Notes: a model not told the origin generated them from the sequence alone. Counted from the first letter of the stretch, positions 1-8,565 are shown. The stretch: 28,658 nucleotides of DNA from Phyllobacteriaceae bacterium (GCA_012799265.1 JAAZLP010000415.1:1-28658); one strand, 5' to 3'. A program made the numbers and translations.

Positions 1-1
1 C

Positions 2-2059
2 GAGCTCTGGGAGAACCGCGCGCTGATCGGGGGCGGCCTCGTGGCCTTCACCCATGGCGTGTGGTGTCTCGTTGCCATTCTCGTTGTACGCGATCCCTTT
101 GCCGAGCTGGCCTCCTGCACCCTGACCATTGCCCTCACCGTTGGCATGGTGGCGCGCAATTTCGGGCTGGATCGCATGCTGACGCTGCAGATCCTTTTCC
201 TTTCAGTCCCGCTCTGGATCGCCATGATCCTGCGCGGCGATATTTATCACCAGTTGCTGGCCGCCTTCATCGTTGTCCTCCTCATCAGCTTCCGCAAGCT
301 GGCCGGGGACGTCCGCGCGCTGCTGCTGTCAGCGGTCCATGGGCGCGCTGAGGTATCGCGTCTGGCGGCCGAGCTCGATATGGCGATCACCACGCTCGAA
401 CATGGCCTCTGCCTGCTCGATGAAAAGGGCGCCGTCAGCGTCGCCAATGACCGGGCCCTCAGGCTTTTCAACATGATGGGCGTCTCCAATCTTATTGGGA
501 CGCCGCTTTCGACAGTGCTCGACCAGCTGGCCGCCGCCGAAACCCTGCCGCGCAGCGCCACCGATCGCCTGATGGAGATGGTTGGTCGCAATGTTTCGGG
601 CAAGGTCGTGCTCAATCTGCCCCAGGGCGGCTATTACGAAGTCACCGTCAGTTCGCGTGACGATCGCTGCGTGCTGCTGTTCGAAGATATCAGCGAGCGC
701 GTCGCTGCCGAAGAGCGCATCAGCTACATGGCGCGCCATGATACACTGACGGGCCTGCCCAACCGTACCTGCTTCGGCGAACTGGTGGGCGCGGACCTTG
801 ATGCGCGCAATATCGGCTCGGGCGAGGCGCGCAATGTATCGCTGATGATCATCGACATTGATGACTTCAAGCATGTCAACGATTCCTACGGCCATGTTGT
901 GGGCGACTCCCTGCTGATGGAGGTCGCTTCAAGGCTGCAGAAAGCCCTGCCAGAGAGCGCGCTGCTGGCGCGGCTGGGTGGGGATGAATTCGTCGTCTAT
1001 CTCGACAGGGTCGCGAGCGAGGAAGATCTGCGCGCCAATAGCCGCCGCATCCTCGAAGCTTTCCATGCGCCGTTCCGTCTCAAGGGCCTCACCCTCACGA
1101 TCAGCATCAGCCTCGGCATCGTGGTCAGCGCCTCGCCCCAGCATCAGCTCGATGACCTGATGACGCGGGCCGATCTGGCGCTCTATGCGGCCAAGGCCGA
1201 TGGCAAGGGCAAGTGCCAGGTGTTCCACGCCAAGATGGACACCGATTACCACTACCGCCAGCGGCTCAAGACCGATCTCAAGGACGCGGTGCAGAACAAT
1301 GGCCTGTCGCTGGCCTTCCAGCCGCTGCTCGACATTGGCTCGCGCAAGGTTGTTTCCTGCGAAGCCCTGGCGCGCTGGGAACATCCCGAGCTCGGCTCCA
1401 TCCCGCCCTCGGTCTTCATCCCGATGGCCGAAGAAGCTGGCCTCATTTCCGATATCACCGCCTGGGTGCTTGCCGAAGCGACGCGCCAATGCGCCCTCTG
1501 GCCGGGCGAAATCGGCGTTGCCGTCAATGTCTCGGCGCGCGACTTCCGCGGCATCGACCTCGTTGAAGTCGTTGATGACGCGCTGACCCAGTCCGGCCTT
1601 GCCCGCTCGCGCCTCGAAATCGAGGTCACCGAAACCGCCGTTATCGAGGATCCCGATGTGGCCAAGACGGTGCTGTCGGGTCTTGCTGCCCAGGGCGTCG
1701 GGATTGCGCTTGATGATTTCGGCACCGGCTACTCATCACTGAGCTATCTCAGCGCGCTGCCCTTCACCAAGCTCAAGATTGACCGCTCCTTCGTCAACGA
1801 CATTTCGAGCAATGAGCGCGCCCTGCGCCTCCTCATCAATCTTGCCCGGCTCGGCCGCGATCTCGACCTCACCGTGGTGGCTGAGGGTGTCGAAACCGAA
1901 GAACAGCTATCCATCATGCAGGACCAGACCCAGGTCCAGCAGGTCCAGGGCTACTTCTTCAGCCGTCCGCTGCCGACCCGTGACATCGCCGAACTGATCA
2001 CCCGCCTCAACGCCCCCTATGTGGCGCGCAAGGCCGGGCAAAAGTTGCGGCATGGTTAA
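2..2059 (+). CDS. Membrane PAS-GGDEF-EAL c-di-GMP enzyme (5' partial)
   Basis: The frame is open to the left edge (from base 2), so the true start lies outside the window; a GTG at 41 is unlikely to be the start because the first membrane segment already begins before it. Counting from base 41, about four hydrophobic segments fill the first 90 residues, followed by a short helix and a PAS-like domain (about 110-225). A GGDEF domain follows with an intact GGDEF motif at residues 313-317, then an EAL domain with EALARW at 441, NVSARDF, EVTE, DDFGTGYSS at 558, KIDRSF and VAEGVE. Every recognised EAL metal and substrate residue is present, so c-di-GMP phosphodiesterase activity is likely. The GGDEF motif could make c-di-GMP or act as a GTP sensor. 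The RxxD inhibitory site normally five residues before GGDEF is absent (PESA there). The unseen N-terminus may carry further sensor or membrane segments. Confidence 0.93.
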   Translation, partial: ELWENRALIGGGLVAFTHGVWCLVAILVVRDPFAELASCTLTIALTVGMVARNFGLDRMLTLQILFLSVPLWIAMILRGDIYHQLLAAFIVVLLISFRKLAGDVRALLLSAVHGRAEVSRLAAELDMAITTLEHGLCLLDEKGAVSVANDRALRLFNMMGVSNLIGTPLSTVLDQLAAAETLPRSATDRLMEMVGRNVSGKVVLNLPQGGYYEVTVSSRDDRCVLLFEDISERVAAEERISYMARHDTLTGLPNRTCFGELVGADLDARNIGSGEARNVSLMIIDIDDFKHVNDSYGHVVGDSLLMEVASRLQKALPESALLARLGGDEFVVYLDRVASEEDLRANSRRILEAFHAPFRLKGLTLTISISLGIVVSASPQHQLDDLMTRADLALYAAKADGKGKCQVFHAKMDTDYHYRQRLKTDLKDAVQNNGLSLAFQPLLDIGSRKVVSCEALARWEHPELGSIPPSVFIPMAEEAGLISDITAWVLAEATRQCALWPGEIGVAVNVSARDFRGIDLVEVVDDALTQSGLARSRLEIEVTETAVIEDPDVAKTVLSGLAAQGVGIALDDFGTGYSSLSYLSALPFTKLKIDRSFVNDISSNERALRLLINLARLGRDLDLTVVAEGVETEEQLSIMQDQTQVQQVQGYFFSRPLPTRDIAELITRLNAPYVARKAGQKLRHG

Positions 2060-2069
2060 TCCATTTTAA

Positions 2070-2093
2070 CTAGCTGAAAGAGCTAGGGTTTTT
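2070..2093 (+). terminator. Putative intrinsic terminator after the GGDEF-EAL gene
   Basis: Eleven bases after the stop codon there is a hairpin with arms CTAGCT and AGCTAG around the loop GAAAG, followed by GG and five T. The 6-bp stem is only half G+C, so it may be leaky. The rest of the 135-bp gap to the next gene holds two small inverted repeats (CGAC/GTCG at 2102-2114 and CTTAA/TTAAG at 2149-2165) but no promoter that I can call with confidence. Confidence 0.55.
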
Positions 2094-2194
2094 ACGCATG
2101 TCGACCTAAAGTCGCGCTGCATACAAGAAAATTGCCCATGCGAATATGCTTAATTTTGGGTTAAGAACTGTCTCAGCTTTGGCGGGGCAGTAGT

Positions 2195-2950
2195 ATGAGT
2201 GCTGAAAATCAGGCGACCGCAAGTGCAGGGTCGCGCTTCGCATCGACCTTGATTGATCTGCTCGATTCGGTTCGCTACCGACGTGTTTCCCCGGAAGAAC
2301 AATTCGATCCCGTTTACAGGCTGCGCTACGAAGCCTATCGGCGGGAAGACTTCATTCCCATCAATTCGCAGAATGTCACCCGCGACGAGTTCGACGACCT
2401 CGCCAATTGCTATTGCTATGGCGTCTATATCGACGACCGGCTGGTGAGCTCGCTGCGCTTCCACGTCGTGACCCCGGAGGACGACTGGTCCCCCTGCATG
2501 TCGGTCTGGCCCGATGTGCTCCGTCCCATGCTCGATTCGGGCCTCAACTTCATCGACCCCGGTCGCTTCACCGCCGATTTCGAAGCCTCGCTGGCCTATC
2601 CGGCCTTGCCCTATCTGACGCTGCGGCTGGCCGCCATGGCCTGCGAATATTTCCCGGTCCGCTACTGCATGTCGGCTGTCCGCCCCGAGCACACGGCCTT
2701 TTACAAGCGCATCTTTGGCGCCCGCCCGCTGGGCGAGGAGAGGACCTATGCCAATCTCGCCTTCCCGATGCAGCTCTACGCTGCCGAAGTGCCGATGATC
2801 CGCGACCGCGTCGCCGACCGCTATCCCTTCTTCATGTCCACCCCGGAAGAGCGCGAGGCCCTTTTCGGCAAGGACCAGCCCAACGTCCCCGCCATCGCCC
2901 CCACTGCACGGCAAGCGCAACGCCTGGAAATGCTGGCCCGGGCGGGTTAG
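2195..2950 (+). CDS. FeeM-like N-acyl amino acid synthase (GNAT fold)
   Basis: This 251-residue soluble protein has the layout of the FeeM / autoinducer-synthase branch of the GNAT superfamily. A YRLRYEAYRRE stretch near residue 42 resembles the opening of acyl-homoserine-lactone synthases. It is followed by the core strand pattern GVYIDDRLVSSLRFHVV and by FIDPGRFTADFEAS, then an acyl-acceptor helix and FYKRIFGARPLGEERTY. FeeM enzymes join an acyl-ACP chain to the amino group of an amino acid such as tyrosine; the substrate here cannot be read from sequence. No LuxR-type regulator is visible in the window, which argues against a classical luxI/luxR pair. The gene lies 135 bp behind a c-di-GMP enzyme on the same strand and the terminator between them looks weak. 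ATG at 2195 is the only sensible start; its ribosome-binding site (GGGGCAG) is poor. A generic acyltransferase role is the main alternative. Confidence 0.72.
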   Translation: MSAENQATASAGSRFASTLIDLLDSVRYRRVSPEEQFDPVYRLRYEAYRREDFIPINSQNVTRDEFDDLANCYCYGVYIDDRLVSSLRFHVVTPEDDWSPCMSVWPDVLRPMLDSGLNFIDPGRFTADFEASLAYPALPYLTLRLAAMACEYFPVRYCMSAVRPEHTAFYKRIFGARPLGEERTYANLAFPMQLYAAEVPMIRDRVADRYPFFMSTPEEREALFGKDQPNVPAIAPTARQAQRLEMLARAG

Positions 2951-3014
2951 GGCGCGCGTTTTCGGAACGTCGCAAGAGTGGCGTTCGCGTAAGTCCGGCA
3001 ATGTTGGGAAAAAC

Positions 3015-3090
3015 TGGTGCCGCTTGCGTGACTCGAACACGCGACCCCATCATTACGAATGATGTGCTCTACCGACTGAGCTAAAGCGGC
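3015..3090 (-). tRNA. tRNA-Thr (anticodon CGU)
   Basis: Read on the minus strand, the 76 nt fold into a full cloverleaf. The acceptor stem pairs GCCGCTT with AAGCGGC; the D arm is GCTC/GAGC with AGTCGGTA; the anticodon stem CATCA/TGATG holds the loop TTCGTAA, giving anticodon CGT; the T arm GCGTG/CACGC carries TTCGAGT. The 3' CCA is encoded (3015-3017). The anticodon reads ACG (Thr). The 5' end lies only 12 bp after the hemY stop codon on the same strand, so it is probably transcribed with, or from a promoter inside, the hem operon. A nearby hairpin at 2965-2986 lacks a T tract, so no clear terminator is visible. Confidence 0.96.
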
Positions 3091-3102
3091 AACGGCGGTC
3101 TT

Positions 3103-4488
3103 TTACTGAGGGTTTTCGGCGGGCGCAAGGGCTCTTGTTTCTTCCGCTGCAGGCAAGCTGGGGAGAGGCTCGTCCAGCGGGGCCGGAAGCGGCGCCGGGC
3201 GCGAGGTCGTCGCCACCGGCACTTTCCACTCAAAGGCATCAAGGCGCCCTGTCACCGGCGAGATCGGCTCCCATTCGTCGCTGACAATGCCATCGGCGGT
3301 CCAGGCCGGATCGCGCGGCGCACGCACGGCGCGGGCGAGCCATTCGCGCGCCTTGCCCTGATCGCCGTTCTGGCCTTCCTCGATTTCGGCCATGAGGCTG
3401 GCAACGCCCTGTGTCGCGTCATTGCCGGCAAAGGGCGCCAGCGCCTCGCGGGCCAGCGGCCAGTCATAGGCTTCGATCGCAGCACGAGCCAGCGACATGC
3501 CGGCGGCGCGATGCGGCGGGGGCACGTCGATCAGCTCCCGAATGCGCTTGAGCCGCTCCATGGCCGAGGCGCCGGACTGGGAATGGGCATAGAGCGCGGC
3601 GACATCGGGATGGCCGGTGGCGCGCCAGATGCGGCGAAGAAGGCTCTGCGCGCGGCGGGTTTCCGCGCGGTTGATGTAGATGCGCGCGGCGATCAGCGCG
3701 GCGGGGACGAAGTCGGGCAGCAGCTTCAGCGCGGTCAGCGCATGCTCAAGCGCGGCATTGGGCGCCGAAATTTCGGCTTCGCGCGCGCGGGCGGTTTCGA
3801 TGACGGCCTGACGGCGGCGTTTTCTCGCCTTGTCCTCGCGGGAGGAGGCTGCCTCGGCATTGACCATGGCCACGGCCTCGGCCCATTGGCCACGCACGAC
3901 GAGATCGTCGAACACGGCCTGATTGGCCCAGCCGGTCGACGGCGCCAGCGCCAGCGTCTTGCGGGCAAAGGTGAGGGCGGCTTCGGGACGATTCTGCGCC
4001 CTTGCCTGATCATAGAGCCCGCTCAAGGCGGCCACGGCGGTCTTTTCGCTCGCGATCAGCGCGCGATAATGTTCGCGCGCCGCCGGCATGTCGCCCAGCG
4101 CCAGATCTGCGCGCGCTTCCAAGAGGCGCGCCGCATTGTTGTCGGGCAGTTTGGCCTGGGCCTCACGGGCAAGGGAACGGGCACGAGCGGGGTCACCGGC
4201 CTGGAGCGCAATGAACGCATCGGACAGCGCTTCAACGCCCAGTTCGCGCTTCTTGAGGGCGCGGCGGCGCGCCATGGCCTTGGGCGCATTGATCACGCGT
4301 CGCACGATGGCCCAGATGGCGATGACCAAGGCGGCAAAGAGAATGATGATGGCGACGGCTGTGCCCAGACGCGGCTGCAACCGATAGCCGGGCAGATCCA
4401 GCGTCACCGTGCCGGGGAGGGAAATGACCCAGGCCACAATACCCGCGACGACGAGACTGCCGATGATCCAGGACGCGAGACGAATCAT
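3103..4488 (-). CDS. hemY: HemY-like TPR membrane protein
   Basis: This 461-residue protein begins with two membrane segments (about residues 5-25 and 42-65), matching the HemY N-terminal domain, followed by a basic stretch (MARRRALKKRE). The rest is helical TPR-like repeats (for example LQAGDPARARSLAREAQAKL and MPAAREHYRALI) exposed on one side of the membrane. It is the usual alphaproteobacterial partner of hemC and hemD. The name HemY here denotes this TPR family and not protoporphyrinogen oxidase. The ATG overlaps the stop codon of the upstream mitofilin gene in an ATGA junction (4485-4488), so the two are translationally coupled. A proline- and alanine-rich tail of about 40 residues ends the protein. 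The exact molecular role is not established; a scaffold for tetrapyrrole enzymes or membrane organisation is plausible. Confidence 0.85.
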   Translation of the reverse strand: MIRLASWIIGSLVVAGIVAWVISLPGTVTLDLPGYRLQPRLGTAVAIIILFAALVIAIWAIVRRVINAPKAMARRRALKKRELGVEALSDAFIALQAGDPARARSLAREAQAKLPDNNAARLLEARADLALGDMPAAREHYRALIASEKTAVAALSGLYDQARAQNRPEAALTFARKTLALAPSTGWANQAVFDDLVVRGQWAEAVAMVNAEAASSREDKARKRRRQAVIETARAREAEISAPNAALEHALTALKLLPDFVPAALIAARIYINRAETRRAQSLLRRIWRATGHPDVAALYAHSQSGASAMERLKRIRELIDVPPPHRAAGMSLARAAIEAYDWPLAREALAPFAGNDATQGVASLMAEIEEGQNGDQGKAREWLARAVRAPRDPAWTADGIVSDEWEPISPVTGRLDAFEWKVPVATTSRPAPLPAPLDEPLPSLPAAEETRALAPAENPQ

Positions 4489-5735
4489 CTGCTCGCTCCC
4501 GACTGCAGGGCCTGAGCACGCAGGGCGTCGATAAAGGCCTGTGCCTCGGCCAGAGCCTTGATGTCGGCTTCAATCGAACCCGCCGGTGCGCGCATGGCGT
4601 CGGGCAGCGCGTCAAGCTCTTCGGCTGCCGATTGGAAATCACCGCGGCCGACCGCCGCTTCCAGCCGCGCGACGCGCGCGTCTGGGCTGTCCCCTTCGAC
4701 ATCGCCATTGGGCCGCATGGCCACAGCGCCGCGGAACCAGTCGAGCGTTGCTTCCTGCCAGTCACCCTCGGCATTGATTGGGCGCTGGGCCAGCATGTCG
4801 GGAATGATCTGCGTCAGCGCCTGCCGCACCGCTTCCGGGCGGGGCAGGCCACCCGTCGCGCGCCCGGCCAGGGCTTCGGGCACACTGGCCTCCGGAAGGG
4901 CGCCGCGCAGCGCATTGAGTTCCGGCTCAAAGCCACGCCCATTGGCAAAGGCGCTGTCGAGGCCTGAGAAGATGAGCGGCAATTGCGCCGCACTGTCGGT
5001 GGCGGCAGCAGCATCGCTGGTCGTAGTCGCCAGCGTTGATAGCCGTGCTTCGGTTTCAGCGAGGCGCGCAGCGTCGGCTTCGGCCTTGGTGCGCAATTCG
5101 GCCAATTGTGCTTCGAGCGTCGCAATGGCTTCGCTGGCAGCCGGATCGGGTTGTGTCACCGTCTCGGCGGGACGCGCTGCAAGCTCCTCCACCTGCTGAC
5201 GCAGGGCCTCGATTTCGCTGGCCAGCGCCGGATCGGCTTCTGCCACAGCCGAAGCCGGTGCATTTTCGAGACCCGTTTCGATCGCCGAGACGCGGCCATT
5301 GAGCGTCGCCAGCTCGTCCTGGATCGTATTGGTCACCGTCTGCAATTCGGGGACGGTCCCGGCAAACTGGGCGATGCGCGGATCGGCCGGCTGCGGCGCG
5401 GGGGCCTGCATCGGCCAATAGCCGAGGGAAGCAAGGCCATAGGACGCGCCGAGCCCGATGACGCCGCCGAGAAGGCCTGCCGCCAAGGCTGAAATACCCC
5501 GACCCGAGGGTTCAGGCTTTTTGGTTACGCTAGGGGTTGGGCCGGGCATGGGCTTGGCCGGTTCAGGCTTGGGCGGTACGGCGGAAGCCTTTGCCTCGGT
5601 TTTCGGCTGTGATGCTTCGGGCTTTTCCGATGCTGCGGGACGCGCCGTGCCTTCAAGAACAGGCGGCTTTACCGCCCCGGATTTACCCGGAGCCTTGGGA
5701 TCGGTGGACTTGTCCTTGCCCGGAGCGTCAGCCAT
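4485..5735 (-). CDS. Mitofilin (Mic60-like) inner-membrane protein
   Basis: The 416-residue protein has the COG4223 / alphaproteobacterial Mic60 layout. Residues 1-75 are a Lys/Pro/Ala-rich cytoplasmic tail, about 80-105 is one Gly/Ala-rich membrane segment (GLLGGVIGLGASYGLASLGY), and about 120-240 is an Ala/Glu-rich coiled coil. The C-terminal 150 residues resemble the mitofilin signature (VARLEAAVGRGDFQSAAEELDALP). Mic60 homologues in mitochondria shape crista junctions. The alphaproteobacterial versions lie beside heme genes and are linked to internal-membrane architecture and outer-membrane contacts. The ATG at 5735 has an AAGAGGT ribosome-binding site and lies 24 bp after hemD. The gene sits between hemD and hemY in one operon. 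Confidence 0.8.
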   Translation of the reverse strand: MADAPGKDKSTDPKAPGKSGAVKPPVLEGTARPAASEKPEASQPKTEAKASAVPPKPEPAKPMPGPTPSVTKKPEPSGRGISALAAGLLGGVIGLGASYGLASLGYWPMQAPAPQPADPRIAQFAGTVPELQTVTNTIQDELATLNGRVSAIETGLENAPASAVAEADPALASEIEALRQQVEELAARPAETVTQPDPAASEAIATLEAQLAELRTKAEADAARLAETEARLSTLATTTSDAAAATDSAAQLPLIFSGLDSAFANGRGFEPELNALRGALPEASVPEALAGRATGGLPRPEAVRQALTQIIPDMLAQRPINAEGDWQEATLDWFRGAVAMRPNGDVEGDSPDARVARLEAAVGRGDFQSAAEELDALPDAMRAPAGSIEADIKALAEAQAFIDALRAQALQSGASR

Positions 5736-5759
5736 GCACGTACCTCTTCGTCGTTCAGA

Positions 5760-6491
5760 TCATGACCCAGATTGCTCGCGGGCAAAAGCCAGCGCCAGGG
5801 CCATCATCGCGTCCTCGCTCGGGTGATCGGCGAGCAGCACGCGACTGAAATGGTGTTTGAGAAGCGGCGACGCCACATTCTCGGACAAACATAAGACGGG
5901 CAGCGCGCGCCGAAGTTCCGGCGTCATGAGCGGCGCAACCAGATTGCAGAAAATTTCTGCAGTCCGGCGCGAATAGAAAAGCGCTGCGCCGTACTTTCCG
6001 GTTTCGAGCCCGGCCACGATTTCCGGGCCGACCGTCTCTTCCGCGACCATCTCATAGACCGGTGTGGTCACAACCATATGGCCGTGGGGCGCCAGGGCTC
6101 CGGCAAGGTCACCGCTGAGATGCTTGCCAGCCGGATAGAAAATCGGCCCCTCGGGCTTTGCCCGCGCCAGTGCCGTCACCAATGTCCCCAGAGTGCCCTC
6201 GGCCGCCGTGACATCGCTAAAACCCAATGCCCGCGCCTCATTGGCGGTGCGATCACCGACGGCAAAAACCGGCTTGTCGACAAAGGGCGCGACGAGGTCG
6301 GCGTCGACCAGTGAACGCAGCGCATTGGTGCTGGTCAGCGCAACGGCGCCAAAGCCTTCCGGTGACGGCACGTTGAAGGGCAGGTTCTGGCGGCTCATCA
6401 TCGGGGCGATCTCGGCCTCGATCCCCAAGGCGTTGAGCCTTTCCCGGGTCGCTTCGGCGTCGGGCTGCGGGCGGGTGATGAGCATTTCCAT
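5760..6491 (-). CDS. hemD: Uroporphyrinogen-III synthase
   Basis: HemD closes and isomerises hydroxymethylbilane to uroporphyrinogen III in the cytoplasm. The 243-residue product opens with MEMLITRPQPDAEAT, the usual family N-terminus. It has the two-lobed pattern including LTSTNALRSL, FAVGDRTANEARALGF, YPAGKHLSGDLA and ALFYSRRTAEIF (the usual family motif being FTSPSTVE-like). I prefer the ATG at 6491, which overlaps the hemC stop in a TGATG junction, over the GTG at 6503, which would lengthen the overlap. An ATG at 6485 (MLITRP) is also possible. The family is poorly conserved, but its position directly after hemC makes the call secure. Confidence 0.9.
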   Translation of the reverse strand: MEMLITRPQPDAEATRERLNALGIEAEIAPMMSRQNLPFNVPSPEGFGAVALTSTNALRSLVDADLVAPFVDKPVFAVGDRTANEARALGFSDVTAAEGTLGTLVTALARAKPEGPIFYPAGKHLSGDLAGALAPHGHMVVTTPVYEMVAEETVGPEIVAGLETGKYGAALFYSRRTAEIFCNLVAPLMTPELRRALPVLCLSENVASPLLKHHFSRVLLADHPSEDAMMALALAFAREQSGS

Positions 6492-7429
6492 CACTTGTTG
6501 CACTGCTCGATCCAGCCCGGTCCGGCCTGCGCGAGAAGTGATTGGCCGACCTCATTGCCCAGCGCCACCGGGTCGGAGCCTTTGGCTTCGGCGCGGAACG
6601 AGGTCTGGCCATCGAGGCTCAGGATTTCGCCCACAAGGGTCAGGCGGTCGCCATCGCGGCCGCTGCGCGCGCCCACCGGGGTACGGCAGGAGCCGTCGAG
6701 CACGGCCAGCATGGTGCGCTCGGCAGCAATGGCCGCATGGGTTTCGGCATGATCGAGCACCGAAACCATCTCGGCAAATTTCTGGTCGCCATCCCGAATG
6801 GCAATGCCGATGGCGCCCTGTGCCGGGGCCGGCATGAACTGGTCCGCATCGAGAATGGCCGTGGCGCGGTGCGACTCGCCGAGGCGGTTGAGCCCGGCCA
6901 GCGCCAACAGCGTCGCGTCAGCAACGCCATCCAGCAATTTTTGCAGGCGCGTATGCACATTGCCGCGGAAAGGCACGATGCGCAGGTCCGGACGCAGGCG
7001 CAATGCCTGTGCGGCGCGGCGAATCGATGAGGTGCCGAATTTGGCGCCATCCTTGAGATGATCGATGCTCTGGGCATTGACCGAAATAAAGGCGTCGCGC
7101 ACGTCTTCGCGTTCAAGGAAGGCGGCGAGCGTCATGCCCGAAGGCAGGCCCGTGGCCACGTCCTTGCTCGAATGGACGCCGATATCGACGCGGCCGGAGA
7201 GCAGGGCTTCGTCGATTTCCTTGGTGAAAACGCCCTTGCCACCGATGGTTGACAGGGTTGTGTTCTCCGCCTGGCTGCGATCGCCGCCAGTGGAAAAGAC
7301 TTCAATTTCAATTTGCTCTTCGGCCACCGAATGGGCCTCGGAGAGCAATTTGCGCACCAGTTTTGCCTGAGCGAGCGCCAGCGGCGAACCGCGCGTTCCA
7401 ATCCGGGCGAAGGGGGCTGACGATTGCAT
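6491..7429 (-). CDS. hemC: Hydroxymethylbilane synthase (porphobilinogen deaminase)
   Basis: HemC joins four porphobilinogen units into hydroxymethylbilane. The 312-residue protein shows the family landmarks in order: IGTRGSPLALAQA, GGKGVFTKEIDEALL, DIGVHSSKDV, GTSSIRRAAQ, FRGNVHTRLQKL and PAPAQGAIGIA. The cofactor-anchoring cysteine is in DGSCRTPVGA (about residue 248) and carries the dipyrromethane primer. I place the start at the ATG at 7429, which has AGGA about 10 nt upstream; the TTG at 7435 would add two residues. It is the first gene of hemC-hemD-mitofilin-hemY and is divergent from tsaD across about 56 bp. Confidence 0.96.
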   Translation of the reverse strand: MQSSAPFARIGTRGSPLALAQAKLVRKLLSEAHSVAEEQIEIEVFSTGGDRSQAENTTLSTIGGKGVFTKEIDEALLSGRVDIGVHSSKDVATGLPSGMTLAAFLEREDVRDAFISVNAQSIDHLKDGAKFGTSSIRRAAQALRLRPDLRIVPFRGNVHTRLQKLLDGVADATLLALAGLNRLGESHRATAILDADQFMPAPAQGAIGIAIRDGDQKFAEMVSVLDHAETHAAIAAERTMLAVLDGSCRTPVGARSGRDGDRLTLVGEILSLDGQTSFRAEAKGSDPVALGNEVGQSLLAQAGPGWIEQCNK

Positions 7430-7485
7430 TGGCAATGGGTCCTATAGTAGGCGATAGGCTCGCTCATCGGAGTAGACAGTTCGTC
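7430..7485. promoter_or_regulatory. Compact divergent control region hemC / tsaD
   Basis: Only 56 bp separate the two start codons. The segment contains an inverted repeat CCTAT/ATAGG (7441-7445 and 7454-7458). Its left part reads TATAGT on the plus strand and ACTATA on the minus strand, so it could serve as a -10 element in either direction. No convincing -35 element was found. GGAG at 7469-7472 lies 13 nt before the GTG of tsaD and supports that start. Confidence 0.35.
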
Positions 7486-8565
7486 GTGACCGGGCAAGCT
7501 TCAACCATCATTCTCGGTATCGAGACCAGCTGCGACGAAACCGCCGCCTCCATCGTCATCAGAGACGAAGAGGGCCGCGGTGTCATCCGTTCCAATGTCG
7601 TACGCAGCCAATTGGACGAACATGCGGCATTTGGCGGCGTCGTGCCGGAACTGGCCGCACGCGCCCATGTCGAATGGCTCGATCACATCATCGCTCAGGC
7701 GTCGCGCGAGGCCGGTATCGCGCTCGAAGACGTCGACGCCATCGCGGCAACGGCAGGGCCGGGGCTGATCGGCGGCGTCCTCGTCGGCCTTACCACAGCC
7801 AAGGCGCTGGCCGCTTCGCTCGACAAGCCGCTTGTCGCGGTCAATCATCTCGAAGGCCATGCCCTGACCGCGCGTCTCACCGATGGCGTGCAATTTCCCT
7901 ATCTCATGCTGCTCGTCTCCGGCGGCCACAGCCAATATGTGCTGGTGCGCGGCGTTGGCGATTACGAGCGCTGGGGCGGGACCATCGATGACGCGCTTGG
8001 CGAAGCCTTCGACAAGGTCGCCAAGCTTTTGAGCCTCGGCCATCCCGGCGGGCCGGCGGTGGAGCAAATCGCCAAATCAGGCGATCCCAAGCGTTTTAAG
8101 TTCCCGCGCCCGCTCTTGCGGGAACAACGGCTCGATTTCTCCTTCTCCGGCCTCAAGACCGCCGTGCGCCTTCAGGCGGAAGCCTTGGCGCCGCTGTCGG
8201 ATCAGGATGTGGCCGATATTGCCGCCAGCTTCCAGGCCGCGGTTACCGAGATTGTCGCCACCCGTTCCCGTCAGGCGCTGGAGCGGTTCAAGGCCGAGCT
8301 TCCCGATGCCCAGCCCCAGCTGGTCGTCGCAGGGGGTGTTGCCGCCAATCAGCAGATTGCTGCGGCGTTGTTGAAAGTCGTTGCCGAGGCGGGTGCCAAA
8401 CTCGTCGTGCCGCCCATCGCGCTCTGCACCGATAATGGCGCCATGGTCGCCTGGGCCGGGGCAGAACGTCTCGCCCTCGGGCGTCGGGATGGCCTTGAAG
8501 TGGTCGCCCGCCCGCGCTGGCCGCTCGATACCCCCGATATGAAGGTCGATGCCGATGTCGCTTGA
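7486..8565 (+). CDS. tsaD: tRNA N6-threonylcarbamoyl transferase TsaD
   Basis: TsaD transfers the threonylcarbamoyl group from TC-AMP to A37 of tRNAs that read ANN codons, working with TsaB and TsaE (neither is in this window). The protein begins IILGIETSCDETAASIV, the ASKHA signature of the family. It has the metal-binding pair in NHLEGH (H121 and H125 from this start), the SGGHSQYV phosphate motif, LGEAFDKVAKLL, FSFSGLKTAV and a closing CTDNGAMVAWAG. The frame is open further upstream, but any earlier start would run into hemC. The GTG at 7486, with GGAG at 7469-7472, gives 359 residues, normal for the family. The gene overlaps gpsA by 17 bp. Confidence 0.95.
   Translation: MTGQASTIILGIETSCDETAASIVIRDEEGRGVIRSNVVRSQLDEHAAFGGVVPELAARAHVEWLDHIIAQASREAGIALEDVDAIAATAGPGLIGGVLVGLTTAKALAASLDKPLVAVNHLEGHALTARLTDGVQFPYLMLLVSGGHSQYVLVRGVGDYERWGGTIDDALGEAFDKVAKLLSLGHPGGPAVEQIAKSGDPKRFKFPRPLLREQRLDFSFSGLKTAVRLQAEALAPLSDQDVADIAASFQAAVTEIVATRSRQALERFKAELPDAQPQLVVAGGVAANQQIAAALLKVVAEAGAKLVVPPIALCTDNGAMVAWAGAERLALGRRDGLEVVARPRWPLDTPDMKVDADVA

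Noticed and set aside
2965..2986. Hairpin GAACGTC/GGCGTTC as a terminator for the tRNA or the FeeM-like gene
   Set aside because: It has one wobble pair and no T tract on either strand.
3015..3090. tRNA-Thr as an integration site for a mobile element
   Set aside because: No integrase, no repeated tRNA 3' end and no foreign-looking genes on either side.
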